Source: Candidatus Delongbacteria bacterium (lineage in GTDB: Bacteria > Delongbacteria > UBA4055). Taken from it: DNA of 17,683 bases. The notes beneath the pieces are model-generated. The model was not told the DNA's origin, ran no database searches, and saw only the letters and a list, made by a program, of their open reading frames with translations. The DNA lies in NCBI GenBank assembly GCA_027858795.1, contig JAQICF010000133.1:1-17683 (forward strand). The letters run 5' to 3'. The position numbers were made by a program, and so were the translations under genes. Each line of letters begins with the position of its first letter. Within the stretch, counting starts at the first letter, position 1. This document shows, one piece after another, positions 1-7,124 of the stretch.

Positions 1-34
1 CTAATCCCTAGCCCCTAATCCCTAGCCCCTAATT
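1..34. repeat. CCCTAATCCCTAGCC-type direct repeat
   Basis: A 14-base unit, CTAATCCCTAGCCC, occurs twice in tandem and a third copy begins before the match is lost at about base 34. The array is cut by the window edge, so its true length is unknown. Related CTAATCC heptamers recur at 7086-7105, directly behind a hairpin, so this looks like a piece of a dispersed non-coding repeat. Confidence 0.7.
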
Positions 35-102
35 AGAATCTCTTGCGAATTAATGATTTATTACCTACTTTTCTTTATCAATAATAATTATAGAGAAAAA
101 CA

Positions 103-681
103 ATGGATAAATTCATAAAAAACTTTATGATCCGAACTTTTTTTGCAATATTTTTTCTTGTTGTTATAGCAGCAGCTTTTACTGTAATAGGTGGAGATGT
201 ATTACAATTATCTGGAAGTAAAACACAGAATAACAGAGCTGATTTTACTATCCGTAGAAGTAAGTTATTTGTTTATACAACTTATGAAAGCGAATTTAAA
301 GCTGTGACCAAAGTACAGCATAGAACTGAAACTGCTGAAGATAAATCTTTAGTTACAACGGTATACATGATAAATGATTCAACAAAAGTATCACTTTTTG
401 AATCAGCCACTTCAGATAATGATAAGCTTAAAAGAGATCTTTATAATGATCTCAGCTTTTTTATAAATGATGGTACACGAAATATTTATTCGAAAATGCA
501 CTTCAAGATCAACAAATTCGGCTGGATTGGAATTGGTTTATTTGCTATCGCTATTATTTGGTTAATAAATCTTCCTAAGATCAAGAAAAGATTGATCGAT
601 GAGATGCAGGAAGAAGATAAAAAGAAGAGAATCGACAAACTTCATGAAGAAAGAGTTCATGGGCTTAAGAATAGTAAATAA
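103..681 (+). CDS. Two-TM membrane protein of unknown function
   Basis: I do not recognise this 192-aa protein. It has a hydrophobic segment at residues about 9-31 and a second at about 139-157. Between them lies a roughly 105-residue hydrophilic region, and after the second comes a very basic and acidic tail (158-192, rich in K, R and E). With positive ends on both sides, the likely topology is both termini in the cytoplasm and the middle domain outside the inner membrane. The ATG is preceded by AGAGA, a weak ribosome site. A TTGCGA at 43-48 is a possible -35 but the matching -10 (TACTTT, 66-71) is poor. The gene stands alone, closed by a terminator three bases after the stop. Confidence 0.75.
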   Translation: MDKFIKNFMIRTFFAIFFLVVIAAAFTVIGGDVLQLSGSKTQNNRADFTIRRSKLFVYTTYESEFKAVTKVQHRTETAEDKSLVTTVYMINDSTKVSLFESATSDNDKLKRDLYNDLSFFINDGTRNIYSKMHFKINKFGWIGIGLFAIAIIWLINLPKIKKRLIDEMQEEDKKKRIDKLHEERVHGLKNSK

Positions 682-683
682 TT

Positions 684-709
684 AAAAGACACCAAATTAG
701 GTGTCTTTT
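684..709. terminator. Bidirectional rho-independent terminator
   Basis: Perfect ten-base arms AAAAGACACC (684-693) and GGTGTCTTTT (700-709) enclose a six-base loop AAATTA. The A-run and T-run at the stem ends give a U-tract in either direction. It sits three bases after the stop of the membrane protein and 30 bases beyond the stop of the converging aminotransferase, so it can serve both. Confidence 0.85.
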
Positions 710-738
710 AAAGAATGATTCGTAAAGAAGTAGCACTG

Positions 739-1968
739 CTACGTCACTACTTGTTCAGTAATACACTGTGCCAATCGTTTAATAGCTTCAACGATCTGCT
801 CTTTACTAGAGTAAGAGAAATTCAATCTCATGTGATTTTTCGAAGGATTCTCTCCATAGAACTGCCACCCAGGTACAAATGCTACTTGATACTTCAAGGC
901 TTCCATGAATAACTTTTCAGTATCAATATGTTCAGGTACTGAAGCCCATAAGAACAAACCACCTTCAGGTACAGTCCAAGTAACTCCTGTCCCCTCAGGA
1001 AAATTCTCTTTCATAGTATCTAAGAATAAATTCATCTTCTCCCTGTAATAATTCCTGCAGTTCTCCAAATGCTCTTCTAATCCCATATCATTTAAATATG
1101 CAGTACAAACATCCTGATTATACTTTGGAGTATTAAGGATATTACCTTCTTTGATATTACACATTTTTCCTATCACTTCAGCAGGTCCGATATTAAAACC
1201 AACTCTCATTCCCGGGCAGAAGATCTTTGAGAAAGTGTAAAGACCGATTACATTAGTTCCTTCTCTCTTTTGATCCAATGAGTAAATTGAAGGAATATTT
1301 TCTCCGTAATATCTCAGGTCTCTGTAAGGACTGTCTTCAATTATAGGAACACCGTATTCATAGCTAAGATCAAGTAAAGCTTCTCTTTTCTCCAAGCTCA
1401 TTGTAATACCTGTCGGATTTTGAAAATCAGGTACAACATAGATAAATTTAGGCATAACTCCATTAACCTTACATTCTTCAAGTTTAGCTCTAAATCCTAC
1501 TACATCAGAACCATCATCCTGAATGTCAACACCGATGTATTGAGGTCTGTTCAAGTCAAACGCAACAACTGATCCTGCAAATGTAGGTCTGTCTACCATC
1601 ACAATATCACCAGGGTTTAAGAATAATCTTCCAGTAAGATCCAGACCGTTCTGACCTGAAGTAGTGATAAGTAAATTTTCTTCTTTGATATTAATATCAT
1701 CTCTTTTTAGAAAATTTATAACTGCTTCTATCAGTGTAGCTTCACCCGGAATAGATGAATACTGCATAACCTTATTTATATTCTCATCATTTAGTATACC
1801 TGCAGTTGCTTTGATCAATTCACCTTTCTGAAATACATCTGGCGAAGGCAAACCACCTGCCAATGAAATTATCTCAGGATCTGTAAGAAGCTTTAGGGTC
1901 TTCCCTATTGGATAACCTTCATAATTGCGAGCATTCTCTGAGAATCTATCTTTCCAATTATTTATCAT
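739..1968 (-). CDS. PLP-dependent aminotransferase, LysN/ARO8-like
   Basis: A 409-aa fold-type I aminotransferase of the class I/II family, closest in style to 2-aminoadipate/aromatic aminotransferases (the catalytic part of MocR-type proteins, COG1167). Visible signatures are AGGLPSPDVF near residue 37, YSSIPGEATL at 70-79, TSGQNGLDL (phosphate-binding turn, 103-111), PDFQNPTG (180-187, with the cofactor-contacting Asn184), EDSPYRDLRY (211-220, Asp212 facing the pyridine nitrogen), FSKIFCPGMRVGF (246-258, Lys248 forming the Schiff base) and MRLNFS with Arg381 for the substrate carboxylate. All catalytic residues are present. The length is normal for the family. AAAGGA lies eight bases before the ATG. 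It follows an unknown 409-aa protein by 80 bases on the same strand. The amino donor cannot be told from sequence alone: 2-aminoadipate, branched-chain or aromatic acids are all possible. Confidence 0.92.
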   Translation of the reverse strand: MINNWKDRFSENARNYEGYPIGKTLKLLTDPEIISLAGGLPSPDVFQKGELIKATAGILNDENINKVMQYSSIPGEATLIEAVINFLKRDDINIKEENLLITTSGQNGLDLTGRLFLNPGDIVMVDRPTFAGSVVAFDLNRPQYIGVDIQDDGSDVVGFRAKLEECKVNGVMPKFIYVVPDFQNPTGITMSLEKREALLDLSYEYGVPIIEDSPYRDLRYYGENIPSIYSLDQKREGTNVIGLYTFSKIFCPGMRVGFNIGPAEVIGKMCNIKEGNILNTPKYNQDVCTAYLNDMGLEEHLENCRNYYREKMNLFLDTMKENFPEGTGVTWTVPEGGLFLWASVPEHIDTEKLFMEALKYQVAFVPGWQFYGENPSKNHMRLNFSYSSKEQIVEAIKRLAQCITEQVVT

Positions 1969-1997
1969 TATAAATCCTTTTGATTTCTAAAAAAACA

Positions 1998-2049
1998 GGG
2001 GTCGAATGGGAATCGACCCCTACATTATCAATTTTAATTGTCAATTGAT
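1998..2049. repeat. Hairpin repeat (copy 1) with AT-rich palindrome
   Basis: Arms GGGGTCGA (1998-2005) and TCGACCCC (2013-2020) flank a seven-base loop, followed by TAC at 2021-2023. Behind it is a second weak palindrome with arms ATCAATT (2027-2033) and AATTGAT (2043-2049), which runs into the stop codon of the upstream gene. It lies between two minus-strand genes. There is no U-run next to the GC hairpin, so it is better read as a dispersed palindromic element than a terminator. Confidence 0.7.
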
Positions 2050-3278
2050 TACAGCGTTGCTTTTCCGAAAAGTGTATTAATGCCCTTCTTCATAAAGTCT
2101 TTACCGTCAGTTGTAGCTTTTAGAGATTTGTAATAAATTACCTCACCGATCTTATCAGCTAAATCATTTCTCTCTTGATCTGAAACAAAGTAAGCAGCCA
2201 TTGTGTCCATTTCTCTTGCAGTTCCATCACTCTCATACTTATAAGTGATATTTGCGCCACTTTCTAATACTTTGTGAGAGTTTTCTGTCCAGTCAAAGTT
2301 TGGCATACCAAGATCAGGATTGATTCTCATGTGAGCAGCTAAAGTGATACCTTTAATTCCACTTTCTTTAAGTTCTTTTTCACACTGAATGAAAGTGTCT
2401 GCATCAGCTCCGTTACCAATGTTGATCTCATAAATTGGAGTAGTTCCGTCTTCTCTGATATACTCATTGATAATGTTCAGTAACATTCTGAACTGCATTG
2501 TAGTTTGAGTTGATAATAACATTGAAACTTTGAAAGTAAGATTTGGAATGTCTTTAGCGTAGTAACATGCTGCAACAATCGAACTCCAACTTGGATTCAA
2601 GTAGAAATCTCCACCTGTTTCTAACGCAGTTCTTGTTACTCCGTCCAAATAAACCAGGTGATTACTGTTTGCAACTTCAATACCACCGAAGTTTCCGAAG
2701 AAAGTTCCCTGGTTCTTTAAAGTAAGTGCTGAATTTTCTGCATCAACAGTATATCTTTCGAATTTCTCACCTGTAACTTCTTCTAATTTATTAAATCTTG
2801 CTTCAGGTTGAGGAATACCGATCAAGTTTGTGCTACAGTACTTTGAAGTTCCCATGATATTTTCAGTCATAGCTAATGTAGCCATAAGATCACCACTGTA
2901 AACATACTCATCTGTTAAAGGTACAACTGATATCATTTCAACTGGTACGTAACATGGATCCGTTTCAGCAGTTTCAACAACTCTTTTCATAAAGTTATGA
3001 GTTACTTTTGCACCTTGAAAACCAGAAACCTGGCTTCTTGCAGTTCCAAATGCATTATTAACTTCGTAAGCAGGAAGCTTAGGGAATTTCTTTACAAGTT
3101 CTTCAGCTTCTTCAACAAGTTTTAGCCAATCTCCACCTTTTTCAGCAAGGATAGCTTTTCTGTTCTCAAGTTTAGCTTTAAATGCGATAGTTTCGTTGAT
3201 CTTTGCTGCTCCACCGTGAAATTCTTTTAAAGCATCCATTGCCTTCATGTCTCTTTCTGATAATAATTTGAACTTCAT
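2049..3278 (-). CDS. Unrecognised 409-aa soluble protein, possibly a metabolic enzyme
   Basis: I cannot assign this protein to a family. It has no signal peptide or membrane segment. The first 70 residues are charged and helical. The rest alternates short hydrophobic strands with helices (for example LTFKVSMLLS, then a helix, then PIYEINIGNGADAD, then a helix, then GIKGITLAAH), which would suit an alpha/beta barrel, but that is inference. Polar motifs that look active-site-like are YVYSGDLMAT, FFGNFGGIEVANSNH, YEINIGNGADADTF and LAAHMRINPDLGMP. AGGAG lies six bases before the ATG and a good promoter lies upstream, so it is probably well expressed. It precedes the aminotransferase by 80 bases, and a shared amino-acid pathway is possible but unproven. 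Its homologs and substrate are unknown to me. Confidence 0.8.
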   Translation of the reverse strand: MKFKLLSERDMKAMDALKEFHGGAAKINETIAFKAKLENRKAILAEKGGDWLKLVEEAEELVKKFPKLPAYEVNNAFGTARSQVSGFQGAKVTHNFMKRVVETAETDPCYVPVEMISVVPLTDEYVYSGDLMATLAMTENIMGTSKYCSTNLIGIPQPEARFNKLEEVTGEKFERYTVDAENSALTLKNQGTFFGNFGGIEVANSNHLVYLDGVTRTALETGGDFYLNPSWSSIVAACYYAKDIPNLTFKVSMLLSTQTTMQFRMLLNIINEYIREDGTTPIYEINIGNGADADTFIQCEKELKESGIKGITLAAHMRINPDLGMPNFDWTENSHKVLESGANITYKYESDGTAREMDTMAAYFVSDQERNDLADKIGEVIYYKSLKATTDGKDFMKKGINTLFGKATL

Positions 3279-3341
3279 GTTCTCTCCTGTTTGTAATATT
3301 TTAATTCTTTTGTTTTTTATGCAGATTTTAATCAGACATTT

Positions 3342-3370
3342 ATTCTAAAGATAAAATTGATAAATTACAA
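3342..3370 (-). promoter_or_regulatory. Sigma70-type promoter for the 409-aa unknown gene
   Basis: On the minus strand, TTGTAA (3370-3365) and TAGAAT (3347-3342) are separated by exactly 17 bases. Transcription would start near 3335, giving a leader of about 57 bases before the strong AGGAG site. The match and spacing are good, but no other support is available. Confidence 0.5.
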
Positions 3371-3400
3371 GAAAATAATTTAGAAAGAAATCCGATGAAG

Positions 3401-3433
3401 TAAAAAAAAGAAGGCTGTCAATTTGGCAGCCTT
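3401..3433 (-). terminator. Rho-independent terminator of the beta-helix/PKD gene
   Basis: On the minus strand a nine-base stem (outer arms AAGGCTG and CAGCCTT, one G-U pair inside) is followed directly by CTTTTTTTTA. It lies 20 bases after the stop of the secreted beta-helix protein and upstream of the next minus-strand promoter, so it separates the two transcription units. Confidence 0.9.
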
Positions 3434-3453
3434 ATGATTGTTCTAGTATAAAA

Positions 3454-4707
3454 CTATCTTTTCTTCTTCTCTTCTATAAATAAATCAAATTCACTTAGTT
3501 TGAATTTTGGTTGTTCTGCTATAAATCTTTGTAACGATTTTAAATCGCCGTTGTAAGCAATCACCTTATAAAACATACGATCGCTATACTTTACTACATC
3601 GTTTTGAGTAAATGAAGTATTTTCTAGAACACCTAAAAAAGTAAATTCACTTTTTGGGTCAGTAGATCCATAAACAATATAGGAATCTACATTTGTAGGA
3701 AGACCAGAGGATGTAGAATCCACAGCAGACCAAGTTAATACTGCGTCATCTCCTGAAATATTGATCTGAAAATCTGATGGTGATTCTGGATTATCAGCAC
3801 TAAGAACAGTTATTAGATCAGTTTTAGTTTCAATATTTGTAGAATCATCATCCGCCGTTACTTGTAAAGAAACTGAGTATATGCCCGGTATTTTATATTC
3901 ATGAACCGGATCCTGTAGAGAAGAATTGCTTCCGTCTCCAAAATCCCAGTACCACTCATCAAGAACACCTGATCCATGTTTAGTCAGATCAGTAAAATTA
4001 ACAGTTAATGGAGAATAACCACTTAATATATCCGAGGAAAATTCGACCATAGGTGGAGCTAAATGATAATAGTATCTCCAACCCATATCCACTATTGTAC
4101 CGTCAGGATCATTCGGTGAATTAGGATCACCTGCATCAATACATGGTGAAGTTGGTTGTAAGTAATAATTCCCGTCCCAGGGTGTTTCGAATAATGGATT
4201 GATACTAATATTACCTTCTCCTGCCCATCCCCCATAGACGTCAGAATATGAAACTATAATGTTTGAACTATTCCCGTAATTATATATTTCATAAGGAGCA
4301 TTATTAAGTATGATCGAATTTGATATTGTGATATCTGAATAAAAGCAATAAAATCCTCCACCGTATGTTGTGTCTCCATTTCTAAGAGTAAATCCGGAAA
4401 GTACAGCAGTTGAGTCTTCCCCATTATAAAATCTTACTACACTGTTAGCTGCATTTCCATCAATTATTGTCGAAGAAATATAAGATGTATCCTGAGTTGT
4501 AAGAAATAGAGACCCTAACGTAATCAATTTACCCTTATAATCAATATTCTCCACATAAGTTCCTGGTTGTACAAGAACTGTATCTGTATTAGCAGAAGCA
4601 TCTATACCGGCTTGGATAGTAGAATAATGCTTAGGAATGTCTATAATCGTAGAATAGAGAAAATTTGGTAAAATAATAAAAATGATAGAAATGAAGAATA
4701 ATTTCAT
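3454..4707 (-). CDS. Secreted beta-helix protein with PKD and FN3 domains
   Basis: A 417-aa exported protein counted from the ATG at 4707. Residues 1-19 form a clear signal peptide (MKLFFISIIFIILPNFLYS). Residues about 22-175 look like a right-handed parallel beta-helix, starting with the STIQAGIDAS/VLVQPGTYVEN pattern of pectate-lyase-like repeats. It closes with SPCIDAGDP at 187-195 and a DPDG turn, a combination common in surface proteins of FCB-group bacteria. A PKD domain follows (about 220-302, signature WYWDFGDGS), then a fibronectin-III-like domain (about 306-385) and a short tail ending EEKKKR. I see no recognisable C-terminal sorting domain. A role as a surface or extracellular carbohydrate-binding or adhesive protein is inference. 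The frame is open to a TTG at 4758, and a TTG at 4719 lies close to the Shine-Dalgarno. I chose 4707 because it begins a perfect signal peptide. Confidence 0.85.
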   Translation of the reverse strand: MKLFFISIIFIILPNFLYSTIIDIPKHYSTIQAGIDASANTDTVLVQPGTYVENIDYKGKLITLGSLFLTTQDTSYISSTIIDGNAANSVVRFYNGEDSTAVLSGFTLRNGDTTYGGGFYCFYSDITISNSIILNNAPYEIYNYGNSSNIIVSYSDVYGGWAGEGNISINPLFETPWDGNYYLQPTSPCIDAGDPNSPNDPDGTIVDMGWRYYYHLAPPMVEFSSDILSGYSPLTVNFTDLTKHGSGVLDEWYWDFGDGSNSSLQDPVHEYKIPGIYSVSLQVTADDDSTNIETKTDLITVLSADNPESPSDFQINISGDDAVLTWSAVDSTSSGLPTNVDSYIVYGSTDPKSEFTFLGVLENTSFTQNDVVKYSDRMFYKVIAYNGDLKSLQRFIAEQPKFKLSEFDLFIEEKKKR

Positions 4708-4729
4708 AGAACTTAACAAAACTCCTCCT
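4705..4729 (-). promoter_or_regulatory. Ambiguous start: strong Shine-Dalgarno at odd spacing
   Basis: AGGAGGAG (4729-4722 on the minus strand) is a near-perfect ribosome site but lies 14 bases from the ATG at 4707, too far for a usual start. It is four bases (counted from AGGAGG) from an in-frame TTG at 4719, which would add MLSS before the signal peptide. Either start is possible. The more distant TTG at 4758 lies upstream of this site and is the least likely. Confidence 0.55.
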
Positions 4730-4855
4730 GAACTGAGTTTTGTAAATATTTTATTCAAATCGTATTTTATGATTATAAAGCAATTTACTGATTTAAACTG
4801 TGTGAATCAAGGAAATAATAATTCTTAAAACTGCAAAACCCAAGAAATTACATGG

Positions 4856-4884
4856 TTGCTTTATATTACAGATTTCATTATAAT
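4856..4884 (+). promoter_or_regulatory. Sigma70-type promoter for the lipoprotein gene
   Basis: TTGCTT (4856-4861) and a consensus TATAAT (4879-4884) are spaced by 17 bases. Start of transcription would be near 4891, leaving a leader of about 57 bases. It lies in the divergent gap between the beta-helix gene and the lipoprotein gene. On the other strand of the same gap a TATAAT (4777-4772) lies just before the beta-helix gene, without a convincing -35. Confidence 0.55.
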
Positions 4885-4947
4885 TTATGAGTACAAAACA
4901 TTGAAAAGAAAATATTTGTTCATTAAATCATAAAAGGAGAATGTATC

Positions 4948-5448
4948 ATGAAAAAGTTTGTATTATTACTGATCGTTGTTTTATCATTTTCATTTTTGGG
5001 ATGTGGTGGGAGCTCAACTGAAAAAGAAGCAATAAAGGCTAAAGACAACTCAACTCCGGTAGCCAACACTGTAGAGAAAAAAGAAAAAAAGTTACCTGAA
5101 GGTTTTCCTAAAGAATTTACATTCCCATTTGACCTTGCAAGAAGAATGACTACTGGTAGCGGAACAGGAAGTCGAATTATCAACAAAAACGGAGATTTGT
5201 CTTTTGGAAAAGAACAAACATTTAAGTCATACAGTATTTGGGAAAGCATGCCAAAAAATGTACCTGAGATCATTAGTCACTATAAAAAGCTTATGACCGA
5301 TCTTGATTACGAAGGTGAATGGAAAGGTGATGGAATTGAATCAGCGTACGGTGTTTTCAAAAAAGGAGACAATGAATTTGAGCTTAAGGTCTCGAGTGAA
5401 CAATTTAAATTTGGACTGAAGATCTGGGGTGCAGAAGTCGTTAAATAA
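4948..5448 (+). CDS. Small lipoprotein of unknown function
   Basis: A 166-aa lipoprotein. The signal peptide runs to a lipobox FLGC with the lipidated Cys at residue 19, followed by GGSS and a flexible charged linker to about residue 48. The remaining domain (about 50-166) starts LPEGFPKEFTFPFD and contains alternating strands with a helix at VPEIISHYKKLMTDL. I do not recognise the family. It may be a small periplasmic sensor or binding domain that covers a buried ligand, but nothing in the sequence proves it. AAGGAG stands eight bases before the ATG. The gene seems to be monocistronic, with a promoter upstream and a palindromic repeat downstream. Confidence 0.85.
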   Translation: MKKFVLLLIVVLSFSFLGCGGSSTEKEAIKAKDNSTPVANTVEKKEKKLPEGFPKEFTFPFDLARRMTTGSGTGSRIINKNGDLSFGKEQTFKSYSIWESMPKNVPEIISHYKKLMTDLDYEGEWKGDGIESAYGVFKKGDNEFELKVSSEQFKFGLKIWGAEVVK

Positions 5449-5467
5449 AATATTATTTTAATCCCTT

Positions 5468-5492
5468 AGGGGCGCATTCCTGCGTCCCTTAC
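5468..5492. repeat. Hairpin repeat (copy 2)
   Basis: Arms AGGGGCGCA (5468-5476) and TGCGTCCCT (5481-5489) form a nine-base stem with one G-U pair and a TTCC loop, followed by TAC. No T-run follows, so it is not a typical terminator although it lies 20 bases after the lipoprotein stop. Confidence 0.7.
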
Positions 5493-5512
5493 AATTTCGT
5501 TAAAAAAAATCC

Positions 5513-5541
5513 TTGCAAATACAGACCTGTTCCTTTATTAT
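5513..5541 (+). promoter_or_regulatory. Candidate promoter for thrC
   Basis: TTGCAA (5513-5518) and TATTAT (5536-5541) are spaced by 17 bases, about 50 bases before thrC. A second TATAAT at 5562-5567 is nearer but lacks a -35. The choice between them is open. Confidence 0.45.
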
Positions 5542-5590
5542 TTATCTTCTTAAATAGATACTATAATTAAATTAAAATAAAGGATCGAAA

Positions 5591-6955
5591 ATGCAAAAAC
5601 CGATTACCTACTACTCAACAAATCTCAAGGCTGACCCTGTATCTTTCAAAGATGCATTACTGAAAGGTATCGCACCTGACAAAGGTCTTTACATGCCTTA
5701 TGAAATTCCTACATTTACTCAAGAAGAAATAAATACTTTCTCTGATATGGAATACTACGAAATAGCTTACGAAGTTATCCATAAATTCTTAAAAGATGAT
5801 ATACCTGCTGATGATCTTAAAGCTCTGATTAAAGATGCTTATAACTATGAAGTACCTTTGGAAAAAGGTTATGACAGAAAGTACGTTCTTAGACTTGATC
5901 AGGGACCTACTGCTTCTTTCAAAGATTTTGCAGCAAGAATGATGGGTAGATTAATGAATTACTATCTACAGAGACAACATAGAAAATTATTAATTCTTAC
6001 TGCTACTTCAGGTGATACAGGTAGTGCAATTGCGAATGCTTTCTACGGTCTTGATAACATAAAGGTTGTAGTTCTTTTCCCAGAGAATGAAGTTACCAAT
6101 AGACAAAGAAAACAAATGACAACTCTTGGTGACAATGTTCAAATAATTTCATTAGATGGTAAATTTGATGATTGCCAGGCATTGGTAAAAGAAGCTTTTG
6201 CAGATATTGAATTAGATCATTTGGGACTTTCTTCTGCTAATTCTATCAATATTGGCAGATTGATACCTCAGACAGTTTATTATTTCTATGCTTATGCTAA
6301 ATTAAAGAAAAGTAACGATGAAAAGATCGTTTTCTCAGTTCCTTCTGGAAACTTCGGCGATATGATGGGTGGTGTTATAGCTATGAAAATGGGACTTCCT
6401 GTGAAGAAATTCATTATCGCTACGAATGAGAATGATGAATTCCCGAATTATTTACATTCTGACAAATATGATCTTGTAGTACCTTCAAAAAATTGTATCT
6501 CAAGTGCAATGAATGTTGGACACCCAAGTAATATGTCAAGATTAGTAGCTCTTTATAACGGAGTTATGAATGAAAAAGGTGAAGTTCTTAAAGCTGCTGA
6601 TATGGATCTTATGAGAAAAGAACTCTGGTCTATAAGTATTCATGATTCTGAAACAAAGAAAACTATCGTAGATGCATGGAATAAGCATGAATTATTACTT
6701 GAGCCTCATGGTTCAGTAGGCTGGGCAGGACTTCATAAGTATTTAGAAGAATCCGGAGATGATAAAGACCAATTATATGTTTCTCTTGAAACTGCACATC
6801 CTGCAAAATTCCCTGAAGAAATTACAAGATTATTGAACATTAATCCTGAACTTCCTAAAAGCCTTGAAGGTATTGAGGAAAAAGAAGAGCAGTATGATAC
6901 GATCGAGCCTGACTATGCAGACTTCAAAAAATACCTACTGAAGAATTATAAATAA
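5591..6955 (+). CDS. thrC: Threonine synthase
   Basis: A 454-aa PLP enzyme that converts O-phospho-L-homoserine and water to L-threonine and phosphate, the last step of threonine synthesis in the cytoplasm. It is the long E. coli/yeast-type form. Evidence: the N-terminal YYSTNL and DKGLYMP segments, the cofactor lysine in DQGPTASFKDFAARMMGR (Lys111), TATSGDTGSA (137-146) for the cofactor phosphate region, SSANSINIGRLIPQ (214-227) and VPSGNFGDMMGG (250-261). Nothing is missing and the length is normal. AAAGGA lies seven to eight bases before the ATG. The next gene on the strand is the mutase-family protein proposed to supply its substrate, 169 bases away across a block of repeats. No attenuator-like leader peptide is apparent upstream. 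Confidence 0.97.
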   Translation: MQKPITYYSTNLKADPVSFKDALLKGIAPDKGLYMPYEIPTFTQEEINTFSDMEYYEIAYEVIHKFLKDDIPADDLKALIKDAYNYEVPLEKGYDRKYVLRLDQGPTASFKDFAARMMGRLMNYYLQRQHRKLLILTATSGDTGSAIANAFYGLDNIKVVVLFPENEVTNRQRKQMTTLGDNVQIISLDGKFDDCQALVKEAFADIELDHLGLSSANSINIGRLIPQTVYYFYAYAKLKKSNDEKIVFSVPSGNFGDMMGGVIAMKMGLPVKKFIIATNENDEFPNYLHSDKYDLVVPSKNCISSAMNVGHPSNMSRLVALYNGVMNEKGEVLKAADMDLMRKELWSISIHDSETKKTIVDAWNKHELLLEPHGSVGWAGLHKYLEESGDDKDQLYVSLETAHPAKFPEEITRLLNINPELPKSLEGIEEKEEQYDTIEPDYADFKKYLLKNYK

Positions 6956-7043
6956 CCGGCTTCTCGATACAAATTTTCAATTCACTCGAAGACCGGTAAT
7001 AAGATCGCTCATAGAGTGATTTCTGAAAGAAATTTTATCGAGA
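6956..7043. repeat. Large imperfect palindromic element after thrC
   Basis: Starting directly after the thrC stop, CCGGCTTC (6956-6963) can pair with GAAGACCGG (6988-6996) with one bulged A. In a competing larger fold, TCTCGAT (6962-6968) pairs with ATCGAGA (7037-7043), AAATTT segments pair inside that, and TCACTC (6982-6987) pairs with GAGTGA (7014-7019). A third small hairpin is ATCGCTC (7004-7010) with GAGTGAT (7014-7020). There is no T-run for termination. It is best read as a mobile palindromic repeat of about 85 bases. Confidence 0.6.
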
Positions 7044-7060
7044 TGTGCGATTAAAGATTC

Positions 7061-7105
7061 GGGCAGGTATAGGAACCTGCCCCTACTAATCCCTAATCCC
7101 TAACC
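7061..7105. repeat. Hairpin repeat (copy 3) joined to CTAATCC repeats
   Basis: Perfect arms GGGCAGGT (7061-7068) and ACCTGCCC (7075-7082) with a six-base loop are followed by CTAC. They run straight into CTAATCC heptamers (7086-7099) and a degenerate third copy. The tail resembles the repeat at the left end of the window. Confidence 0.7.
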
Positions 7106-7124
7106 ACTTGTAAGGAACTTACAC

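Noticed and set aside
715..912. 65-aa plus-strand open frame
   Set aside because: It lies entirely antisense to the well-supported aminotransferase end and has no ribosome site or recognisable protein.
3454..4707. Type IX secretion sorting domain at the C-terminus
   Set aside because: The end (FDLFIEEKKKR) lacks the glycine- and strand-rich pattern of such domains.
4923..5273. 116-aa minus-strand open frame
   Set aside because: It is antisense to the lipoprotein gene, which has a lipobox, ribosome site and promoter. The minus frame has none.
5468..5492. Terminator of the lipoprotein gene
   Set aside because: The stem is followed by TTACAATTTCG rather than a T-run, and the same hairpin type occurs where no terminator is needed.
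7083..7105. Possible CRISPR or telomere-like array
   Set aside because: The units are seven bases with no spacers and only two full copies. They are short direct repeats, not a CRISPR array and not a chromosome end.
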